Shown: piece by piece, positions 42,201-54,300 of the stretch
Position numbering within the stretch: position 1 is the first letter of the stretch
How the letters are laid out: each line of letters begins with the position of its first letter
Origin: Blattamonas nauphoetae
Lineage: Eukaryota > Preaxostyla > Oxymonadida
DNA length: 64,000 nt
Assembly: GCA_033064195.1 (NCBI GenBank)
Contig: JARBJD010000224.1
Location: 1-64,000 of the forward strand
Direction of reading: 5' to 3'
Notes under the pieces: generated by a model
What the model was told of the DNA's origin: nothing
Databases searched by the model: none
The model's input: the letters and a program-made list of their open reading frames with translations, nothing else
Position numbers and translations under genes: made by a program

Positions 42201-45200
42201 TCGAAAGCAGACACCACCACTGTGGTCGGAGTGAATGGGTTGTCAACACAAACTCTCGAGATCTCGAAGTGCTACGTTGTGCCTGATTTCTCAATGAACA
42301 AGAAGGGAGTTGTGCGACTCACTGGAATCTACGAAACAAATCCAGCCCAAGCCACCATCACCGAATGTGGGTTTCTCTCTGCCTCTCCTCATCTGCTCCC
42401 ATCGACAATTCAGAAAGATGGGATTGGGTTCGCAACGCTTCGAGTATCGAAGGGAGAGGTTGGAGGAGAGAAGGAGGGAGAGGATTCGGTGATGTGTGGG
42501 CATCCCGACAGGAAATGCTTGACACTCCGCCACGCAGCGACACTGTGCCGAGCGACAGAAGGAACAGAAGACATGATTTCAGTGATTGTTGGAGAAGGGG
42601 AACATTCAGAAGAGACGATCGCTGTTGGAGGAATGAGGATCGGAGTTCGTGGAGAAGATGGGAAGAAGAGGGAGACGATGTTGAGATCTCAAGATGGAAC
42701 TCGTCTGATGACACTTGGAGATGGTCTTCTCTCTCAACTCCCTCATCATCGTCATCCCATCGATCTCGTTCTCATCATCAAGCATCTCGAGCAGTGGAAC
42801 GCTCTCGATCACATCTGTGTCGTTCTTGGCGAACGAGAACCAGGTGACACTCTCCTCTCCCATCATCTCCATCGCAGCTGGCTCGGCCACTCTCGACTCT
42901 TGTGATCTTCCCGCTCTCCTTTTCTCAAACAAGGAAGCATTCATCACTGTCGCTTCGGAAGGAACTCTCTTGCTCAAATCACTCAGCTGTGACTTCGAAG
43001 ATGCTTCTTCCGATTCTCTAATTTCCTCATCTGGATCAGTGGAGCTTGTTGATTGTTCGCTGTCCAACATCGCTCTCGCATCGTCACTCCTTCGTGGATC
43101 TGGCGCCTTGTCTCTTGGTGGATGCACTTTCACCTGTCTGCTCGATTCCGCTCACTCTGAAGACTCTTCGCATGTTGTGGATGTGACGATTGGAGAAGGG
43201 AAGTCTCTGAGAATTGGGAAATCGACATCAAACTCGAAGACATCGTTCGTCAGCTGCTCATCGAAAGAAGATGGTGGAGGACTGAAAGTGTGTGTTTCGG
43301 GAAGTGGAGTGGTTGAGCTGGCGGAAGTTCACTTCTCGAAATGCTCGTCATCTGGAAATGGAGGTGCCGTGTTGATCGAAGTAGCCTCTCTCTTCGCAGG
43401 AACCATCTCGTTCGCCTCTGTCGAGTTTGGAACTGGTGATAACAAAAACACAGCCACGCTTGGAACAGACTTATTCGTGACAGCCGCCGATCTGAGCACA
43501 CTCGTCAAAACTGCAGGATTCATGACATTGAGACCAAACCTTCCACTTGCTGGTACCTTTGGAAAGGAAGAGAAGAATGGACTGATGGGAAAGGATGGAA
43601 ACAAAGCAGTTGAATCTCTTCTGTTCATCTGGTATCCTCACAGGAGTGGAGACAAGCATGTTGAAGGAGCGACTGGAGAGGATCACGTGAACTGTGGACT
43701 CCTCCAACTTCCCTGCCTCTCGCTCTCCACGACCCATCGGAGTCTGAACGAGACGAATCAGACAATCTCGATCGACTCCTCCCTCACACTTGCCGATTCC
43801 ATCACTGCCCGTTCGACTGGTTCGGTCCTCACATCGACACTCTCCACACCTCCCACGTTGACCATCGCTTCTGCCTTCTCTTTCGTTGTTTCAGCTGGTC
43901 CCATCGAACTGTCATCTCTTTCATTTGTTCCCAAAGAGGAAGCCAGATCGACTCCACTGTTCTCTATTTCTGATTGTGGATCATTGTCAGTGAGATCGTG
44001 TTCGTTCTCCTCATTCAAATCGACATCATCTCCTTCGATTCTTTTTGGGAGTGTTGGTTCTGACCAGTGTGTCACGCTTGACTCAATCACCTTCACATCG
44101 TGCCGGTCGAGTGGTCAAGTGTCGTCAGGAGTGATCTCACTCTCCCTCTCCGCCGATGCAAAACTCTCCATCAAAGGGTCAACCACAATCACAACTTGCT
44201 CCTCTCCAACAGCAGATTCAGACTTCCTCTTCCTGTCTCGACCAACCTTCACCAAATCATTCGTCTCAAGTGCTCTTTCATTGTCGTGGGACAAAGATGA
44301 CACAACCACTCGCTCTTTTGTTGGGAAAGAAGGAAGTCATACACCAAATGTACCTCTCTATCTGTTCTTTGCCGAATTGGGCTCGGAAGGTCATCTCTCG
44401 AATGTCTCGAGCGACACATCAGTGTGTGGATTCGCAGTCTATCCCTGTGCCTCTCTCTCGAAGATGATTGCTCGTCTCTCGTCCGATGTCTCTCCAACGA
44501 TCCAACTAGACTCAGATTTCACCCAAAGCACATCGCAGTCATTCAGTTTTGCTCTCACAATCGAAGGAAATGACAGAAAGCTCATCATCGCTGATCCATC
44601 AACCGAGTTTATATCTTCAGGATTCTTCGCAGTCAGCTCGTCTGTCGCATTGAATGCAGTTGTTGTTGAGATCTCATCTCTCAAACATGTGGATCTCTTC
44701 TCAATCTTGTCAGGAAAGCTGAAGATGGAGGGATGCACAATCTTGTTGAAAGAAGGAACGATTAGTGGAAGTGTTGTGAAGGTGGAAGATGGAGGGAGTT
44801 TGGTTGTGAATGGTTCAGTGTTCACAGACATCGTGAGCTCAGACTCGAAAGGAGGAGTGATTGTGGGAGTTGTGAGTGAGTCGTCGGAGTTCAGAATTGA
44901 CAACACGACTTTCTCGAACTGCAAATGCGAAGGGATTGCTCACTGCATCTGGATGGAACTTCGAAACAGCTCGACGAACACATTCTCGTATTCGATGACA
45001 AACATTGGGATCGAGCGGACAAAGAAAGAAACAAAGACAGAATGGAATGAAGAAGTGGAAGAATCGAAGAAAGCGACAGATGTGTTTGTGATGGGAAGCA
45101 GATTGGATGATCTGATTGACGCGAGTGATTGGGAAGGGAGCTTCACGGAAGAGACGAATGCGGAATCACTTTGGGGAGATGATGGAGTGAGTGGGGTTCA

Positions 45201-48200
45201 TTGCTCTCTTCTTGTTTATCTGATTGAGATTTCGGAAGCTGTTGAAGTGGATTCAAATGGAGAGACATTCACGAAATGTGGCCATTTCCTTCTTTTCTGT
45301 TCGTCAATGGAGTTGGGAGTGAATCGTCTGATTGGAACAGATTTGGAGAAGATTCGAGTGATGGAATCGATCTCGATGGACATTGTTGTTTCGCTGGAAG
45401 GAGACATCACGATTTGTGGATCGACGAAGGATTCGACTCTCCTCTTCACACCAGATGGTCAATTTGTGAACGAACTCCACAACGACATCGCTTCATCGCT
45501 CTCGATCGACTCTCTGATCATCTCCTTCCCAACCACAGCTCCTTCGAACCCTCTCTTCGTCTCTTCGTGTGGAACTCTCTCCTTCGCCTCCTGCTCGATC
45601 ACGTCGTCGATTCCGATCACTCGGAATGTGATCTCAATTGAGGGAGGAATCCTTCGTGTGACAGGAATGTCAGCGACTGATCTGGAAATGACAGACTGTG
45701 CACAGATTGAATCGAAAAAGAAATGTGGAACTGTCATCCAGCACGTTTGAGAGAATTGTTGGAACCATGAAGAAGGGAAGTGTGTTGTGGGGAGAATTGG
45801 GGGAGTCAGTTGAAGTGAATGTGAGAGACTGCTCGTTCGAGGAGTGCAGTGGAGATGGAGAAACACGATGGATTGAACTGAAAGGAAGAAACACACAAAC
45901 ATTGGTTGGATCGAACTGGGAAGGATCATTCAACAAGACGAGTGTTTGGAGTGGAGTGATGGTTGAGGCAGCAAACTGGTCTCACGATTCCTCGTTCAAC
46001 CCGTATTCTCTTCTGTACGAGTTTCATCCTCGCTCTGCTGGGAAGATTCTGGTGTCGACAACGGAAAAGAGCGAAGACCATCCTCTGTGTGGATCGTTGG
46101 AACTTCCCTGCCGAACGATTTCGGATGGAGTGAAATTGACAAATGAGCGGAATGTGGAGATTGTTGGATCTGTCTCGCTGAGTTCCGAATTGCTGATGAA
46201 TGGAGATGCTCTGTTGATTTGTGGATTCAAACAGCATGGAAGACTGGAGATGGTTGGGAAAGGTCAGATCGTGAACAATGTGTTTGTCTATCCTGACGAA
46301 CTCTCGCTGTCTGCTCTGACACTGGATGTGAGTTCATCGACACTGGAATCTTCTGAAGGGATTGTGGTTTGTGAGAATGGAGAAGTGATTGTTCAGAATG
46401 TGGTTGTCTCATCGTCTCGCTCGATCAATCCATCGCTTCTTGTTGTTTCGGGAGGAAGAGTGAATGTGAGTGGTCTGACTCTCTCCTCGCTTTCGTTCTC
46501 CTCAACGGCTCTTCGGATCCAAACATCAGAATCGATCGCTCTGAAAGGGATTGAAATGAAGAACACATCGTGCTCGACGCTTCTCTCACTGATTGATGGA
46601 CAAGATGCCCTGATTGATTCGTGCCACTTCACTGGGAAAGAAACATCTTCGAACGACGATCCATCTCCATCCGTCTGCTCCTGGGATTCAGGCTTCCTCG
46701 TTATTGCCAATTCGTCTGCATCTATCCTCCTCTCTCTCTTCACACAACTAATCCAGGGAGCCATCCGCCTCACCAACAGTTCACTCTCTGTGCATTCCTC
46801 AACCTTCTCCGACAACTCCATCTCTCCCTCAACATCCTCATTTCGAAAGAACGTTCGTTGCGAGTCCGGCACTCTGACAGTTGGGAGTCTGAATGGAGGA
46901 GACGGATCGGCGACTGGTTCGTCAGCATGGATGTCGATAGGTGAGGAATGCTCGTTCAGTTCAACTGTGGTTGATGCCAACGCTCCTTTCTTCATCCCAA
47001 CATTCTCCAACACATCGTCGAAAGTGAAACCAGACTCGAAGTTCACATCTTTCGCACTGACTCTGGTTGGAGAGACACTGATTCCGTGTGATCTGTTCCT
47101 GGAAGTGTTTGAGAAAGAGAAGGGAGTGGAAGGCCATGCAACATGGTTTCCTCTTTCTGAAGAATCGACCACACTCTTCTCCGAAACGAAGATCGAACTG
47201 ACACTCGCATCGTCATCGATCAAATTGAATCGCGCCTTGGAACTGCATGCTCGTCTGCTGTTTGGAATGAACCAACGCACATCCTCGATCGAACTGAAGA
47301 AAAGCGATGTTGACATTCGGAAGTCGCAAGCAACACAAACAATGAAATGGCTGCTTCCAGTGATTGGAGGATTGATCGCGCTCTTCGTCTTCCTTCTCAT
47401 TCTGCTCTTGCTTCTTCGTCGTCGCCGAAAACAGAAAGCAGCTGAAGAGAAATCGCGACAAGAATTGAACGAGGTACAGGAAGACGATGTGGAGAAAGTG
47501 GAAGACTTCTCGCAAGGAACAATGAACAACGTGCCACCAAGCCTCATCTCTGTCCCCCATTCGAGTGTCCTGGAGATGTCATCGACTGAGCAAACAGTGC
47601 AGCCTCCACTTCCCGAGAAAGTTGAAACGAATGGGAACAAGTATTGGAAGGAAGGTCTGGAGGTGATGGCTGATGTGTGGACAGGCGAGGCGAAGATGGA
47701 GCAGAGGATGGTGTGTGTGCGAGAGAGTCTGTTCGAGCGACTTCATGGAAAGGTGAAGAGACCAATCGATGAAATGAGAACAAAGCGAGAACTGACTCGA
47801 CTTCTGCTGAACATTGCGAAGCGAAACATGAATGTGCAGCAACTGAAGCACATCACGCCACACGACATCATCGTCAGCGATTCGGGAGAAGTGTCGTTGA
47901 AAGTGAACTCTCCGACAGATCCGATTCCTGCATTGCATTCCGCTCAACCACACATGATCGACACGAAACTGGAAATCCCAGACGCACTTGCAACAGCCGA
48001 GACAGTCGGAAGGAACGATGCAGGCCAGACAACGATGAACCACTCCACACTCTCGAAAGGTCCAACAGCGCAGGAACAAGCGCGATGGGCAGCACCGGAA
48101 GTGTCGGAGAAGAAAGAGAACGTGGATGGGATGAAAGCGTCGGTTTTTAGCTTAGGCCTTGTTCTTTGGGAAATCGAGACTGGAGTTGTGCCGTTTGCGG

Positions 48201-48995
48201 AGCACGATGCTCAGAATGCACAACGCCAGATCGTGGCGGGGACAAGGCCGAATCTGTTGAGCATCCCACACACCCCAACACGCGAGCTGATTGAGCAATG
48301 CCTCCAGAGCGATCCGTCTGAACGACCAACACTGGAAGTGGTTTATTCGCTCCTTCTCCAACAAGATCGCTCTCAGCCTTCGAAGCCGGTAGTGGAAGGA
48401 CACCACTGACCCATTCAGCATCGACAATCACGTCTGACTTGTCGAAACAGCTGGTCTTCACTTCTTCCGTTATCGCCAAGCGACCTCTTCTTCATTTGCA
48501 TCACATCACCCGAACAGTCATTCCTCGCTGAGTACTCCACATCTCAACTTCCACAATCTCTCAACATGGTTGCCAATATTTTATGTCCCTCCGAAAGATC
48601 AACGTCGTTGACTCGATGGTTGATCTCAACTCAAATTCTTGATTTCACGACCGACTTTGCTTTGTCTTCATTTCAAGTCGTTTTTGTTTTCCTCACACTC
48701 CTTCATTCTCATCATCTTTATTCTTCACACAACTTCATCATTCGTCATTAAGAGACTTTGGTGAGATCTGTGTCTCTCTCCATCCTCATCTCGTTCGGAA
48801 TCAGTCTTGTTCGAATCTTTGATCGTTCAAGCTCTGACTCGGCGATTCTGCAACACCTGTTTCTTTAGGATGACCAGAGCAGGGGTTGGTCCCATTGTTC
48901 AAAATTCTGTTTTCAAAATGTTTATTTTTCGATTCAGTCTGTTTTCCTTTCCCCAAGCCTCAACACATGACACACCTCACTCATATCTCAAATCA
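36520..48995. repeat. Right arm of large inverted duplication
   Basis: Reverse-orientation counterpart of 4.53-15.985 kb. It contains the 3' two thirds of the homeodomain-repeat gene, the receptor gene and about 590 bp of its 3' flank. It lacks the 860-bp transposon and keeps the homeodomain gene whole, so this arm holds the older arrangement for that gene, while the left arm is better preserved for the receptor. Confidence 0.9.
39374..48409 (+). pseudogene. Giant beta-helix receptor pseudokinase (right copy, frame-broken)
   Basis: Same architecture as the left copy: signal peptide MLTLIVCTYVVLSI at 39374, beta-helix with CG....PC..L modules, transmembrane helix at about 47.35-47.42 kb, pseudokinase tail (WAAPE, VFSLGLVLWEIE) to TGA at 48407. 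The frame shifts three times. Near 40.80 kb about 25 codons are missing relative to the left copy, with a frame change. Near 42,733 two bases are lost in a CTCTCT run. Near 45,715 one A is gained in an A-run. The last two sit in short tandem runs and could be assembly errors. The first is a true deletion. Between breaks the four open blocks (476, about 700, about 1,000 and 900 codons) show no stop and keep all motifs, so decay, if real, is recent. Confidence 0.82.
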
Positions 48996-49333
48996 CTCGA
49001 ACTTTTTTCATTTTAAATCGAGAACATAGCCGTGATCCATCACTCAATCAGGATTTCCATTCCACTTCTTGGATCTGAGATCGTACGTGCAGTGTCTTGT
49101 CTCCACCACATGGAACACCTCACAGAAGTCGAGCTCGATTTCTATCTCTTTCGATCAGAGGATCGAGAGAACACTGAGCCTTCATGTGACAATACAGTTG
49201 ATTACATTGACTATCTCGAAAGTGGGAGGCATCACCAAGTTTCAGTCGAGACTCAGAGGCTCGCCAGTTCTGAATAGGTTCTCGTCCTCCGATCGGAACC
49301 ACATCGGATGTTGTGACAGCCTCATCGCCACAC

Positions 49334-49687
49334 ATGGCCGATCTTTCAAGCAAGGATTCCATCTGCTGGCTTTCACTCTGCTCCTTTGTTGAAGGTGAGA
49401 ACGACACTTTGCAGAACACTCTGACCAACCCACAAATGACCCGATTCTGGAGGCGACATGGAGCCAATTCCAGGGTTGGTTTCGTCGCAGACACGTCTGT
49501 TGGGGATATGGCAGTGGAGTTGTCTTGTCTTCTCGGAGATATCCGAGGTTTGTCTGGAAATCGTCACGAAATGATGGTTCTTGTGAAATCACAGCCTGAA
49601 TGTTTCACAATGTGCGGCCCACAGCTGGGATTGAATCAGAACAGAAGGGTTGTGAAGGGTTTCATCCTCTGTTTGAGGAAGAGATAG
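49334..49687 (+). CDS. Hypothetical protein or exon remnant
   Basis: An open frame from ATG at 49334 (MADLSSKDSICWLSL) to TAG, about 117 codons, with VGFVADTSVGDMAVELSC and GFILCLRKR at the end. The frame is conserved with the left copy except for one stop there, which gives some support for past coding. Upstream, at 49.12-49.28 kb, another + frame reads DNTVDYIDYLESGRHH and is also conserved with the left copy, so these may be two exons of one gene. No family recognised. Confidence 0.33.
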   Translation: MADLSSKDSICWLSLCSFVEGENDTLQNTLTNPQMTRFWRRHGANSRVGFVADTSVGDMAVELSCLLGDIRGLSGNRHEMMVLVKSQPECFTMCGPQLGLNQNRRVVKGFILCLRKR

Positions 49688-50010
49688 CTGATCAAGTGAA
49701 TCACGCTCAGACTCATTTTGTGAGATATTAGTCTCAAAATTCTCACTTGTATTGTCCTAACTTGGGCAAATCCTTCATTTCATCGGTTGGCTGGTGTATT
49801 TCTTCACAAGCTAGTATCTTCATCCATTCGGACGCGAAGAATGACGGTTCGGTTCTCACGTCTTGTTCGCTCTGCGACTGATGCATACTTGTGCCTCTAC
49901 GATCTTAATGGATGATTCAAACAGATCGAGAAACAAATACACGGAGAATCGGTTCTGGTTAGACTCCGTGAATCTGATGAGTTGGAATAAAGGGCACGAT
50001 CAAATCAAAA

Positions 50011-51099
50011 ATGTTGATTCTTTTCACTCTTATCTGGGCTGGCGAATTTCACTCCCCAAATGAAGCTAAGTTTGAGATCACGTTTTCGCGGGCGATATCA
50101 TCGAACACGGTGACCGTGACGGTGAAAGCGACCGAATTAACAGTACCGGCTGAAACGACCACAATTGACTTCACGCTTTCATACAAAGGTGAAGGTGTTG
50201 ACACGATCAAGTTAACGGCGGATGCTGTGACAGTTGCTGATGGAGCAGCGACAGCGACTATTACGACGTCTGTGGACAAAACCGGATCATCGACGTCCTT
50301 CAAATCAAACGTTGAATATCAGCTGACTGAGTGCAAGGCTGGAACGGAGAGCAAAACGATACAGCCAGTGGACAAAATCACACTCCGAACGTTCGATGCG
50401 CCGCCACTGCTGACCATCACGTATCGAAACCTGAACTTCACGCACATCACGATCGACGCGAAAGCGGAGTTACCCACTGCCTCAGTGCTCAACATCAAGC
50501 TTGTTCCCGAGGATGGAGACACAGTGGAATGCGAGCTGAAGTCGCAGGGGACTGCAAATCTACACTTCCAAGGAAACGTGTCATACGGAGCGAAGGGGTC
50601 GTCGACAGTGATGGAAATCGGGAAGTATTACACTCCGGAACTTGCGGGGTATGACTTCTCACCGGCGAACATGCGCGTGCCCGACCCGCTGGACTTCTCC
50701 TCTTGGGAGTGCGATTTCACGCAGATGGACCCGGCTCTGCCGAACGGAGCGAAGGACGAACTCAAACTGACTGGGAGTAACTACGCCATCCAGTGGATCA
50801 CTTCGGAGAAGGATGTGGAGATGCTGACGCTGACAGAACCAGGGACAGACGATAAGAAAGAGAAAGTGCACAAGGTTGTGAATCAGAAAGGAGGCGCACA
50901 GTTTTACTACTATAAGTTGACTGGGATCGAGATCACGTACCCATACAACACGGCGCCGATCAAGAAAGGGACAGTCGTGACAGTTCAGCTTCAAGTTGGG
51001 GAAATCAAGTACAACCCTTCTGAGGTGACAATGCTTGGGGCGAAGAGTGTTGGCTGCTGCTTTGCTGCGCTCATGGCTGCTCTTGCCATTCTCTTCTGA
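50011..51099 (+). CDS. Surface-type protein with C-terminal hydrophobic tail (copy 2)
   Basis: Intact 362-residue paralogue of the gene at 21-22 kb, same length, same signal stretch (MLILFTLIWAGEFHSPNEAK) and same tail. It starts at 50011 in the context ATCAAAAATGTTG. Substitutions are clustered, not even: FSRAISSNTVTV versus FSQVPSTSKVTV, TSVDKTGSSTSFKSN versus TFVGRYGSPTTFQSD, KSQGTANLHFQGN versus TGLQEITVDFRAE, with almost no change in the last 45 residues or around PDPLDFSSWECDF. Indels are absent, which argues for constraint. Both copies lie next to giant receptor genes. The function is not known; surface exposure and GPI attachment are inferred. Confidence 0.85.
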   Translation: MLILFTLIWAGEFHSPNEAKFEITFSRAISSNTVTVTVKATELTVPAETTTIDFTLSYKGEGVDTIKLTADAVTVADGAATATITTSVDKTGSSTSFKSNVEYQLTECKAGTESKTIQPVDKITLRTFDAPPLLTITYRNLNFTHITIDAKAELPTASVLNIKLVPEDGDTVECELKSQGTANLHFQGNVSYGAKGSSTVMEIGKYYTPELAGYDFSPANMRVPDPLDFSSWECDFTQMDPALPNGAKDELKLTGSNYAIQWITSEKDVEMLTLTEPGTDDKKEKVHKVVNQKGGAQFYYYKLTGIEITYPYNTAPIKKGTVVTVQLQVGEIKYNPSEVTMLGAKSVGCCFAALMAALAILF

Positions 51100-51319
51100 T
51101 GGATATCTTTGTTTTAGTCCGAAGAATCATGTTTGTCATGTTTCTACTAGTTTCTGGCTTCTTTTACACATGTTCCGATGGTCCATATCGCAACCATCCA
51201 ATTACAAATTGTTTTTATAAATTGGAGGAAGAATACTTTTATATTCCAATGATGATCTCAACATTCCAATCTAAGGGTGAGATCAGTATCTCTCAAACGA
51301 TTGACCGGCGAGTGAGACC

Positions 51320-54300
51320 ATGTTCCTGTTTATCCTCCTCGGATGGTCCTCCGTTAAATGCTTTTCGTTGGATCATCTTTCATCAAGTCCAGCAATTCCG
51401 TCTCGTCTCACTGACATTCTCGTTTCTCACTCTAAACAGGTGAATCCTCACACCACACTGAATACAATGACAACGATTCCCGAAGGGATATTCATGGGAA
51501 ACAATGTAACAATTGTTGGACAAACACAGGAACTTCGTGGGACCAAACTGACTCGAATCAATTTCGAAGCCAGCAGTCGTTCTCCAGAACGCTCGAACTC
51601 AGCGGTCCCCTCATTGGAACAACCATGCAGTATTATTTCCGTCAGGAATGCGACGTTAGGATTGACAACCCTTGAGTTTGATTGCACACTTAACGAAATG
51701 TCATCGTCAAAGAACTCGCAATTCGAAGGTACACCTCCTATCTACGCTGCACTCGTGTCATCCTCGTCTGTGTCTGTGACGGATTGCACATTTTTGGTTT
51801 CAGCAGATTCAGCCCCGTTTGGAATTGTCGACTTGTCTAGAATGGACAGCCTCCCTTCGTCGTTAGCCTTCATCGCGACCCATCTTGTCAACAAACACAA
51901 CCACGTTGCAACATTCACATCCATTCTCTGCCCATTTTCGACATCGGATGTGTCGGTCTCGATCTCATCATCATTTTTTGAAAACACGATGCTGACTCGC
52001 GGCGAGGGGATTTCAATAGATTTGAATAGCCTTTCTGCTCCCCGAACACCGCAATCTGTGTTTTCAAAACAAGAAGTTGCTCTCTCTGGGATGTGGTTCT
52101 CGAACGTGTCGTCGCCTTTTCTGTCATACAACGAGAAGGAACGAGCAAAACTTGCCGGAATTGGACTGAGACAGCGAATGGTGGGATGTGATGTGGAGAC
52201 GAGCAACAACCATCTGAGTGGCTCGACAATCCGCGACGTGAATTTGGGAGGAGATCTTCTCTGCTCAAACACGTCATTCTCAGAATGCCAGACAAGCACT
52301 CCTTCACTCGACCCACCCTCTCCAATCCCTCCCACACACGACCCAAACAACTACCAATTTGTGGGCCAGAAATATGCTGATGGAGAGGGACGTTTTGATC
52401 AGCATGTGCCACTTACAGAAGGTGTTATCGCATTCTCGAAATGTAGCTTCTCCAAACTTACTGACACTTCAGAATCTTCAGACACTTCCTCCTCCGCAGC
52501 AGCGATCCACATCCAACGTGCAGGAAGGACAGTTCTGATTTCGGACTGCTCATTCACAGACTGCAAGAGCCACGGGTTAGGTAACGAAGCTGGTGCTGTG
52601 CATGTCACAGAGAATTTCCATGCAACCGTTGTCTTCCCATTGTATCTTGCGAAATCGACGTTCCTCAGGTGCAGCACAGATAAAAAGACAGGGGGAGGAC
52701 TCAGATTCCATCAGGGTGATTCATTGATCCTCCACAATTGCACGTTCGACACGTGCTCTGCAGGATCTCGGGCAGGCGCAGTGGATGTCTATCAAGTGTT
52801 TACGATGACACTCTACGAAGTGGTCTGCCGAACGTGCTCGTCGCCTCGTGGAGGAGGAATCGTTTTGCTTCACAATGACACAGCGACTGTGACCTCGTGT
52901 CTCTTTGATGGTTGCTTCGTGGCGGAAGGAGGGGCGAGTGCAGGTGGATTCTACGCAGAGGGAATCAGTTCTCTCACACTCACAGACTGTCCTTTCACAG
53001 AATGCTCGTCTGTCACTGCAGGCGGCGGAATTCACATCATTTCTTCAAACACTCTCTCCTTGGAAAGATGCACCATCTCTCACTCATTTACATCGAATGG
53101 CGAAGGAGGTGGCCTTCATGTGAACACTCTCTCCTCCGGCATTTCCATCAACAACTGCACAATCGACTCCTGCAACACGACTGGTGGGAACGGTGGTGGC
53201 TTCATCATCAACAATGCCCTCACTGCAACAATCTCCAACTTTATCGTAAAGAAATGTACTGCTGTTCATCTCGACAATAAGTTCTACCATGGAGGTGGAG
53301 GTCGCATTTTGTACGTGTTGAATGATGTCACAATCACCGACTCATCCTTCACCGAGTGTTCAATTGATTATTATGGAGGCGGGTTAGCCTTGTCACGAAA
53401 TGATGGTCTCACCAAAATATCGAATTGTGTATTTGATACTTGCGAAGCGACAGCTGAAGCTGGCGGTCTTTATGCCGCGATGTGTGTTGCAGTTGAACTG
53501 AAAAACACAACATTCAAGCACTGTTCAACGTTGACGAAGTTTGGAGGAGGGATCAGAGCCTGGACAAACATGACGGACGCCCCACTCAAGTTCACTATGA
53601 ACAACTGCACGTTGGACGACTGCACAACTTCTGGGACGGTTGGAGGAGGAGTCGCGATCACTGTTTTCGCGAATGTATCGTTCTCTCAACTGATAGCTAA
53701 GAACTGCTCCTCAGCGCAGGCTGGAGGATGTGTCTATCTCGATGGCAGCAGTGAATCAGTCTCAATCACTGAATCCTCGTTCGACAACTGTTCCGCCAAG
53801 TCGGGAAATGGAGGGACGATTGGAATCGCCCCTACACCTCCGAAATCATCACTCGTCACCATCTCAAACACAAACTTCGAGAAATGTTCGGCTCTGACCG
53901 GTCAGGGAGGGGCATTGTGGCTTTCGCAGTTATCCCAAATCGTCCTCACCTCTATCCGGTTTGATGAATGCTCTGCCTTTCAGTCGGGAGGAGCTGTAAG
54001 CGTTGATGGTGACAGCGATCTTATCTTCTCTTTCGACGATCAGACTTCGTTCTCTGAGTGTTCTAGTTCTTCAAACAGAGGTCACCACCTCTTCATCACA
54101 GTGCCCAATATCACAACAGCACTCACCAAAAGCAATATCAACATATTTAAGTCACAAATCGGAGCGTTAGCCACCGCTAAAGAACGATGTCTGACAGAAG
54201 GATCAGAGACCAACCCCGACGGACTCACTGCCAGCCTGCTCTACTTCTGGTATCCATTTGTGGGAGGGGTAGACATCCACGTCCATTCGGAAGGCGAAGA

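Larger units (their letters stand above)
48996..51260. repeat. Right member of second inverted duplication
   Basis: From about 49.11 to 51.26 kb this matches 27,490-27,338 followed by 22,853-20,835, reversed. It carries the hypothetical frame at 49.33 kb and the second 362-residue gene. It keeps the uninterrupted target of the 4.5-kb element at about 49.235 kb. The minus frames here are also open, but they mirror the same duplication and have no support of their own. 48.41-49.0 kb is the 3' flank of the receptor copy and holds no gene. Confidence 0.82.
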
